From: Gari tellinella
Taxonomy: Eukaryota; Mollusca; Bivalvia; Cardiida; Psammobiidae
NCBI GenBank assembly: GCA_922989275.2
Contig: OV277866.1
Location: 35,171,246-35,235,245, forward strand
Direction of reading: 5' to 3'
Length of the DNA stretch: 64,000 bases
Positions 58,285-64,000 of this stretch are shown here, piece after piece. The notes beneath the pieces are model-generated. The model did not search any database. It was not told the DNA's origin and saw only the letters and a program-made list of their open reading frames with translations. Each line of letters starts with the position of its first letter. Position 1 is the first letter of the stretch. A program made the translations under genes and the position numbers.

Positions 58285-58401
58285 AAAGCAGACTGAAAGT
58301 AAAGTAGAATGTGCCTTAAGGCGCATTATGATTAAATTCAACCTGCTTAAAGTCATTCAAAACTTCAAAACTAGAAACAGGCTAATAGGGGAATGGGTTA
58401 A
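58285..58401. mobile_element. Hairpin MITE with TTAACCC end, left side decayed
   Basis: Hairpin gcagactgaaagtaaagtag aatgtgcc / ggcgcattatgattaaattc aacctgc (58287-58350), then aaactagaaacaggctaata and right end ggaatgggTTAA (58398-58401). Confidence 0.65.
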
Positions 58402-58493
58402 ATGTGCCAGAAACTAAAGAGAGTACATGTCCATATAACATGCTGTAATGTTGTCGTACCAGTGTTAATTCTATAAGCTGTAGCTGCAGCGTT

Positions 58494-58724
58494 TTAACCC
58501 ATTACCCAATAAGCGTGACTTTTTACGCCTATAATTTATTCCTCCTCTGAAAAAAAACAACCTTTTATATGACAAAAATATTGTATGTCCTAGCAGATAG
58601 AAGCTTAAAGCAGGCTTAACGTTAAGCAGAATGCCTCTTAAGGTGCATTCTGCGTTACTTTCAACTTGCTTTAAGTGATCATCTTTCTTTCAATCTTCAA
58701 ACAAGCTATGGGGTAATGGGTTAA
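58494..58724. mobile_element. Complete hairpin MITE, TTAA-flanked (231 bp)
   Basis: TTAAcccattacccaataagcg at the left, gctatggggtaatgggTTAA at the right. Centre hairpin: aaagcaggcttaacgttaag cagaatgcc / ggtgcattctgcgttacttt caacttgcttt. TTAA target plus CCC start is piggyBac-like. Orientation opposite to the copies at 60227 and 61132. Confidence 0.8.
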
Positions 58725-58924
58725 GGAAACTAATCCGTCCCTCATCATGGATCCCCATATCACAGCTTGATACTTATACTTTCTGATAAGGGCACCCTTA
58801 TCAAATTGCTTATCAATTATCACAGTAGGGTACTAATTGATAGATAAGCATCAATCTAGGGGATTAAAGATAGTTGTTGCAATTAACACTTACCCTGCTG
58901 ATCACGACTTGATTGTTAAGTGAA

Positions 58925-59200
58925 AAAAGTGGATTTAGATTAGACGTTGCATTATATTGCGTCTGATCTGGATCCAAACTGTTTTACATTCGACTCAGAG
59001 ACTTTCTGAACTACAAAAATTGCACAAATCTTATTCAATATTTTGTTTGCATACAACAATATCAAAGCAGACAATATTACTGCAGTAGACGGGTTAAGCA
59101 TACATCAATTTTATCTGCCGAATAAAATTATTGCAAACCTGATCAGAATGATCCTTCAGGAAACCTCTGATCTGGTCTACACTGTTTGCATAGGACTAGT
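58925..59200. repeat. Dispersed repeat with gcgtctgatctggatcca motif
   Basis: agattagacgttgcattata ttgcgtctgatctggatcca aact opens it; aaacctctgatctggtctac actgtttgcat near 59160 closes it. Related motifs are at 42365 and 55930. Confidence 0.5.
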
Positions 59201-59234
59201 ATGCTTTATAAGGGTACACTTTTTAAGGCAAATA

Positions 59235-59770
59235 TATAATCTTAAGGGTGTGTGGAAAAAATGCCAGAGGAAAAAATGCCATAGGAAAAAATGCCAGAGG
59301 TAAAAATGCCAGAGGTAAAAATGCCATAAGAAAACGGAAAATATGCCATTGGTGAAAATGCCAGAGGAAAAAATGCCATAGGTTTATAAATAAAATATGA
59401 AATTTATTAAGGGTGTGTGGAAAAAATGCCAGAGGAAAAAATGCACTCTCTTCTAAATATAAATATTAATTTCAATAAATAAATCTACCCATTTTGTGTT
59501 AAATCTACAAGACCACTTCATTAGTACCCTCAATATGTTGTTTGATAAGTACTTATAACCTTTTAAATCATATTAAAATACATAATTATTAAAAAAAAAA
59601 TATATGGACCTATGGCATTTTTTCTTTTTTACTTATGGCATATTTTCCGTTTTCTAATGGCATTTTTACCTCTGGCATTTTTACCTCTGGCATTTTTTCC
59701 TCTGGCATTTTTTCCTATGGCATATTTACCTATGGCATTTTTTCCTCTGGCATTTTTTCCTACAATCACT
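59235..59770. repeat. Inverted minisatellite (foldback): atgccagaggaaaaa units
   Basis: 59250-59385 is a head-to-tail array of ~15-bp units gga/taaaaatgccaNagg; a partial restart follows at 59409-59452; 59610-59762 is the reverse complement (tggcattttttcctc). Spacer about 160 bp. Left flank aagggtgtgtgg, right flank caccccttat. The LAFFPLAF- and KNARGKNA-like frames in it are repeat artefacts. Confidence 0.85.
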
Positions 59771-59851
59771 TTTAAGATATTTTTATCCTTTAATTTCGAA
59801 ATCTTAGGATTCTCCATGATCAACTTATAGCACCCCTTATCAGATGGCAGC

Positions 59852-59985
59852 TTAACCCATTACCCCATAGCTTGTTTCTAGTGATATGTGACCACTAAAA
59901 GCAGGTTGAAAGTAAAGCAGAATGCGCCCTAGGCTAAGGTGCATTCTGCTTTACTTTCAGCCTGCTTTGAGCTATTATCTGCTAG
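59852..59985. mobile_element. Hairpin MITE, left end and hairpin
   Basis: TTAAcccattaccccatagctt, then a 71-nt near-perfect hairpin at 59898-59968 (aaagcaggttgaaagtaaag cagaatgcgcc / ggtgcattctgctttacttt cagcctgcttt). The right TTAA end was not found before 60227. Confidence 0.75.
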
Positions 59986-60226
59986 AATATAGTGGTTCTC
60001 TCCTCCTGATAAATTTCACTATACAGTGTACTTTATAAGAAAGGCACACTGTGAATTACGATATGCAACAATAAATTATGCATATTTTTCAGTTTCTTGA
60101 TTTTAAGTCTCAAGTTCTGATGCAGTAATTAGCCTTTGATTTAGAGATGGCAGAAAAGAGAGTTTACTGCTCCTTTCAAACTTTTAACAATCAAGGAATA
60201 ATTCATTGAAGAAGCACTGGTCTCCA

Positions 60227-60542
60227 TTAACCCGTACCCCATAGCCTGTTTCTAGTTTTGAATACAGTTGACCACTAAAAGCAGGTTGCAAGTAAAGCAG
60301 AATGGGCCTTAAAGCCAATATCTGATAGGATATAGAATAAATTTATTTCCATCAGTGCAGGACTAAATTAAAGACGTAAAAATGTGTTTTTATGGGCTAA
60401 TCGGTTAAATATCATTCAAGTTATTCAAATGAAAGTATTTATTTTGATAAATATTCATAATTGTATAAATTGAGACTATTTTCTTCACTAGGAGGAATAA
60501 ATTAGAGGCATAAAAAGGCATATTTATTAGGTAATTGGTTAA
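60227..60542. mobile_element. Hairpin MITE, TTAA-flanked (316 bp), one hairpin arm lost
   Basis: TTAAcccgtaccccatagcctg at the left; aggaggaataaattagaggc and ttattaggtaattggTTAA at the right. Keeps the left arm aaagcaggttgcaagtaaag cagaatg but not the matching right arm. Directly followed by another arm pair (agcaggctggaagttaagca g / ctactatactttcaaac, 60543-60590). Confidence 0.7.
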
Positions 60543-60599
60543 AGCAGGCTGGAAGTTAAGCAGAAGGCACATTCTACTATACTTTCAAACTAAAAATGT

Positions 60600-61025
60600 T
60601 ATGCATGGGATCTCTCTGTGTGGCTTTCTTAGCGGTTTAATCTGCCACCTTGACTAAATGATTAAATATCCCTGGAGTAGAGGGTCAAGGTGCCCCTTAT
60701 CTTCAACTGTCATGTAATAAACAGTGGATTGTCTCTGTGGAAATGTTACATAATCTAACTACTCCCAGCGGGATGGCAACAGAGTTTATTGCTTTTTAGG
60801 ATGGGCTTTACATGCATGGTTTCAATAGGATGTCTTATCTATTGAGGCTGTACATTTAAAAAGAACTATATAAAATAAAAGTAATATTTGATTGCTGTTA
60901 ATACAAACTTTCGGAAATAATAAGAAAATATTTCATACATTATAATAATGCACTAGTTGCAAAAAAATCAATGTCTTAAAATAAGTCCTTTATTCAGTTA
61001 ATTATTCTGTTGCACTTTTAGGTAA
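60600..61025. other. Spacer, nothing recognised
   Basis: AT-rich, no supported feature. Confidence 0.35.
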
Positions 61026-61030
61026 AAGCT

Positions 61031-61131
61031 CTATAGCCAGGTGGCTGCTTAATGCAGTATGAAAGTCATGCAGAAAGCTCCTTGAAGGTTTTCATGCGTG
61101 ACTTGCAATCTACATTCCACAACCACCTGTA
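61031..61131. repeat. Hairpin repeat abutting a MITE
   Basis: ccaggtggctgcttaatgca ... ccacaaccacctg; central gaaagctccttgaaggtttt c. Resembles 49976-50070. Ends where the next TTAACCC element starts. Confidence 0.6.
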
Positions 61132-61352
61132 TTAACCCATTACCCCATAAATAGGCTTTTTTACGTCACTTCTTTACTGGAGAAAATAGTTCCAATTTAT
61201 ACAGATATGAAAATGAATGATAAGAACTATTTTCTTTATTCTAGCAGATGGTAGCGTAAGCAGGCTGAAAGTTAAGCCGCGCATTCTGCTTTACTTTCAA
61301 CCTGCTTTAAGTGGTCACCAATTTTGAAAACTATAATCAGGCTAATCATTAA
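61132..61352. mobile_element. Hairpin MITE, TTAA-flanked (221 bp)
   Basis: TTAAcccattaccccataaata at the left, centre hairpin at 61258-61312 (agcaggctgaaagttaagc / gcattctgctttactttcaa cctgct), right end decayed (ctataatcaggctaatcaTTAA). Confidence 0.7.
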
Positions 61353-61354
61353 AA

Positions 61355-62375
61355 AGTACATTTGTTTGTGATCAAACCTATAAACATTCAACAGAACTTG
61401 CAGAATGCTCCATCACAAATTAGATTTCAAAACAGACCTAGGAACAGTGAACACAAACTTCATTGTGTTTCGGACTTAAGTTTGAACACCTTTTTAACGA
61501 CGAGTTTTGTCTTGATTTCCTACCCCTACACTACGTTAGATAGTATCAGGCAACACTGAACAATGGCAACGTGAATAATAATGGCAACGCTGAATAATGG
61601 CAACGCCTATCTGAATGGCTGTTTTATGCTAGTTTGAAGGTGGAGAAATATGAAATGTACTCGTATGGTGGGGGGTCTTTTTCAGCATGTTCGTTGTTTT
61701 ATTTAAACAAAAATGGAATCAATTTTATACAAAACTACATTACAAACTCAAACGGGTTGAATGTAGATTGGTACTTAGTTGGTGGGCTAGTGGTTAGAAT
61801 ACCTGTATCGCGTTTTTTTGCGTTTTATCCTTAATTAATTGATATAATTATTAGCATGCCATAATATAGACTAACAGGCTCTGGATACGGACAACGTTGT
61901 TCTAACGCTGTGGCAGAATGAATGAAGAAACATAGCGGTGGTGATGATTCTAATGTATTGTTTATTTTGAAAACAGATGCTGTTCAACAAGTTTTGTTTA
62001 AATAACATCAAAATTAATATAAGTTTCGGTGATTACACCAACTAAGGTAAAAATCATGCCACCCTATGAAAGTTGTATTGAAAAGTGTTATATTGTGCAT
62101 GCAGACAATCAGTGATGCGTCTCATGTAAGGCCCATCTCATTTCTTGATGGTTTGGTTTGTAAAACGCCTTTGAGCATGAGAATACCAGTGCCTCTCCGG
62201 ACATAATGGAATGACATAGGATATTACAGTCAGATACTTGCACGTCATTTTGAAACATGGCGGGTGGAGGAGTAGTAAACAAAGGACTGAGAGAAATGTC
62301 GTTATATTACCTGTTTTTAAAGGATTTGTTTAAACCATTGCCATGCTGAATTATCGTCCGCTTAAAATATATCCC
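61355..62375. other. Intergenic spacer
   Basis: 61540-61610 has three to four copies of gaataatggcaacg(c)t. ggtgggctagtggttagaat at 61780 looks like an A box, with no B box in range. Nothing else recognised. Confidence 0.4.
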
Positions 62376-62380
62376 AACGG

Positions 62381-62499
62381 ATAAGATCGTATTTAATCCA
62401 TTTCGTGAACATCAGACTGTTATATTCTCACTCGTGGCTTCGCCACTCGTGAACATATAACGTCTGATGTTCACTCAATGGATTACATTTCTATCTTAT
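62381..62499. repeat. 119-nt foldback palindrome
   Basis: ataagatcgtatttaatcca tttcgtgaacatcagactgt mirrors acgtctgatgttcactcaat ggattacatttctatcttat, centre actcgtggcttcgccactcg t. Same layout as 22869-23028, though the arms differ. Confidence 0.85.
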
Positions 62500-62524
62500 A
62501 CTGAAAAAAACCAATTGTCCTCTA

Positions 62525-62665
62525 TATAATTATAAACATCATCAGTATTACCTTTTTTAAAAAGGGGAACAATTATTCCCTCAGACCAACTGTCAGGGAA
62601 AACACCTGAATCAAGAATAATGTTAAATATATCGCACAGATGTGCAGCCAGGAGATCGCTACTTT
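62525..62665 (-). pseudogene. LINE reverse-transcriptase fragment
   Basis: Minus strand reads SDLLAAHLCDIFNIILDSGV, FPDSWSEGIIVPLFKKGNTD DVYN in one open frame. This is the conserved N-terminal RT segment (LFNxILxxGxxPxxWxxGxIxPLxKKG) of Jockey/CR1-type LINEs. It stops next to the palindrome at 62381-62499. Confidence 0.82.
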
Positions 62666-62669
62666 GTAA

Positions 62670-63400
62670 AAAGTATTCATTTATTAATCAAAGCACTGAA
62701 AGTGCTGAAGGCTTGGGGATTGCAGTTGTGTGGTGGTGAGTGGAAGTGAAAGATATTTGCATAAAAATGTGTAAAATTGTAAAATGATTTATTTATGATG
62801 AGGATAATTTTGGTATGTAGTTGTAAAAGCTGGAGTGTGAACTAAAGTAAGTGTGAGCATAGACGAACAAAAATTTAATTTTTAAAGCCTGAAGCTTCTA
62901 TTTAAAGGACAGTATAATCGCGTGAGCATTTATCAGCATTAGCCGGATCAGTATATGACGTGGTTTATGTGGAAGTGACATAAAGGCCAGCATATTAGTT
63001 TTGGTCCATTGTTTCCTGTCTAGGGTATTGAAAAATATCCAGCAGTGTCGACTGCGCGGGTCTATTGTTGGTGGATGTGAATGACAAATCTTAATTATGG
63101 GACTCAGTTTAATTTACTGAACCTGTTGGTTAAAGTGGTAGGTTGTTTGCCAATGGCTGTAAATATCAATTTTGCTAAATCGTTAATGAAATCAACACTG
63201 AAAACACACTCATTCAATACCCTTTAAAGCTGGTAGGAAGAAATGTTCCATTTGGCATCAATGTGTTTCATCACATCAAAATGTAAAAAGTGTCTGTGTA
63301 AAAGGAACACTTGCCCCACAGTATAAAACCTGAGATAAGGGTGGCTTAGGTACACTTTTGTTCCAGGTTTTAATATTTGGAATATTGTGAGTTACAGTAG
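62670..63400. other. Intergenic spacer, nothing recognised
   Basis: No coding or repeat signal that I can name. Confidence 0.35.
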
Positions 63401-63403
63401 TTG

Positions 63404-63548
63404 TTAACCCTTTACTCCATAGCCGGTTCATAGTTTTTTAAGACTAAGAGCACTTAAAGCAGGCTGAAAGCCTGAAAGTAAAGCAGAATGAGCCTGAAGG
63501 TACAGTGAGCCTTTTGAAAATAAGTTTTACTTGTAGCCTGCTTTAAAG
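63404..63548. mobile_element. Hairpin MITE fragment
   Basis: TTAAccctttactccatagccg at the left, arms aaagcaggctgaaag ... gtaaagcagaatgagcc and gtagcctgcttt (63460-63545). The inner right arm is degraded and the right TTAA is missing. Confidence 0.6.
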
Positions 63549-63649
63549 GAAAATGGACAGCTGGTTATAAATAACTTTTAAATGCAAGATATTGAAATAA
63601 AATCGCCTTCTGCGTTTGAATTTTGAAAAATAATAAAAAATTAAGTAGT

Positions 63650-63832
63650 TAGGGCCGTTTAAACTATGTAATATATGACTGTGCAAGCGACCATGTGGGT
63701 CGCCATTTTATTTACCTGTGTGACGTAATTTATCCCTTCCGGTTATAGAGAGTCTAATCGGGAAGGCCGTAAAGTGCGAGGAATTTACATCGTTAATATT
63801 AATAAACTGAAATACTGAGAAAATTTGGAAAT
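63650..63832 (+). promoter_or_regulatory. Possible promoter/5'UTR of the next gene
   Basis: Richer in CpG than its surroundings (agcgaccatgtgggtcgcca, gtaaagtgcgagg) with a CRE-like tgacgtaa at 63721, directly ahead of a well-placed ATG. No TATA box that stands out. Confidence 0.35.
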
Positions 63833-63988
63833 ATGGAGGAAGGAAACAACACTTTCGGACTTCAGTGTTACGATTTCGATCCTCAATTATCAGAGTATGT
63901 TATATTAGAATATAGAGACTACGACGGGTCGGGCGAAGAGGAAGCGCATTCGCCTGACAAGTGTGCGACGGCAATACTTGTGTTCTAG
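63833..63988 (+). CDS. Possible first exon of a downstream gene (51 codons to TAG)
   Basis: ATG at 63833 has A at -3 and G at +4. It reads MEEGNNTFGLQCYDFDPQLS and then EYVILEYRDYDGSGEEEAHS before TAG at 63986. The acidic FGLQxYxFxP opening resembles N-termini of P2X7-like/zinc-domain proteins that are multiplied in bivalve genomes; that comparison is from memory and weak. A donor such as GACAA|gtgtgc at 63960 would avoid the stop. The rest of any gene lies right of the window. Confidence 0.4.
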   Translation: MEEGNNTFGLQCYDFDPQLSEYVILEYRDYDGSGEEEAHSPDKCATAILVF

Positions 63989-64000
63989 CCCATTAACTCA

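Noticed and set aside
59612..59830. Open frames of PLAFFPLAF or ARGKNARGKN type
   Set aside because: Pure translation of the 15-bp minisatellite on either strand.

Overview
The window is eukaryotic nuclear DNA: AT-rich, intron-heavy and full of mobile elements. The dispersed repeat families (arrays framed by CTCACCTGAG and TCAGGTGMGCGA, '(gt)ccgt' headed repeats, tRNA-derived SINEs, TTAA-flanked MITEs, Tc1-like, Penelope-like and L1/Jockey-like remnants) are those I associate with bivalve molluscs. That placement is inference from recalled repeat types, not from a marker gene.

One protein-coding gene can be supported. It lies on the + strand from about 2254 to 57841 and its first exon or exons are upstream of the window. 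Twelve exons joined by GT/AG sites stay in frame throughout and close on a TAA stop, giving about 529 residues. In order they encode: the second half of a RING-type zinc finger (two small exons, 2254-2288 and 3602-3646, inferred), a CXorf38-like (DUF4559/HEPN-type) domain across two exons with an intact RN-x3-H motif, a charged helical region split over four exons that include 51-nt and 42-nt microexons, then two RRM-like domains of the PARP14/PARP10 kind, and a short acidic tail. I read it as a candidate RING E3 ligase-like, RNA-associated protein, possibly of the innate-immune type. The RING link is the least certain part.

Introns make up nearly everything else. Intron from 2289: a 0.5-kb TIR element. 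Intron before 8834: a ~145-bp tandem array and Tc1-like remnants. 9274-17145: a TTAA-flanked tRNA-containing element, two families of long tandem repeats, a CpG-rich TIR element nested in one, an AC-rich element nested in the other, and a Tc1 pseudogene. 17305-22507: a 1.7-kb piggyBac-like element and one copy of a 758-bp palindrome-headed repeat. 22673-36432: a second copy of that repeat, a Penelope-like remnant, a SINE, and a 5.66-kb giant foldback element whose two arms are inverted arrays of ~170-bp units. 36607-41021: a second AC-rich element and two interlocked perfect inverted repeats (40 and 34 bp). 41073-46286: Tc1-like fragments and a LINE reverse-transcriptase remnant. 46329-51135: AT-rich short-motif repeats. 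51308-56524: a second tandem array interrupted by an L1-like LINE 3' end.

Downstream of the stop codon, 57.85-63.6 kb is a cluster of palindromic elements: an AGTGCACT cluster, an inverted minisatellite, and at least six hairpin MITEs with TTAACCC ends. At the right edge a short ATG-initiated reading frame (63833-63988) may be the first exon of the next gene. No tRNA, rRNA or CRISPR feature was found, and no minus-strand host gene could be supported.
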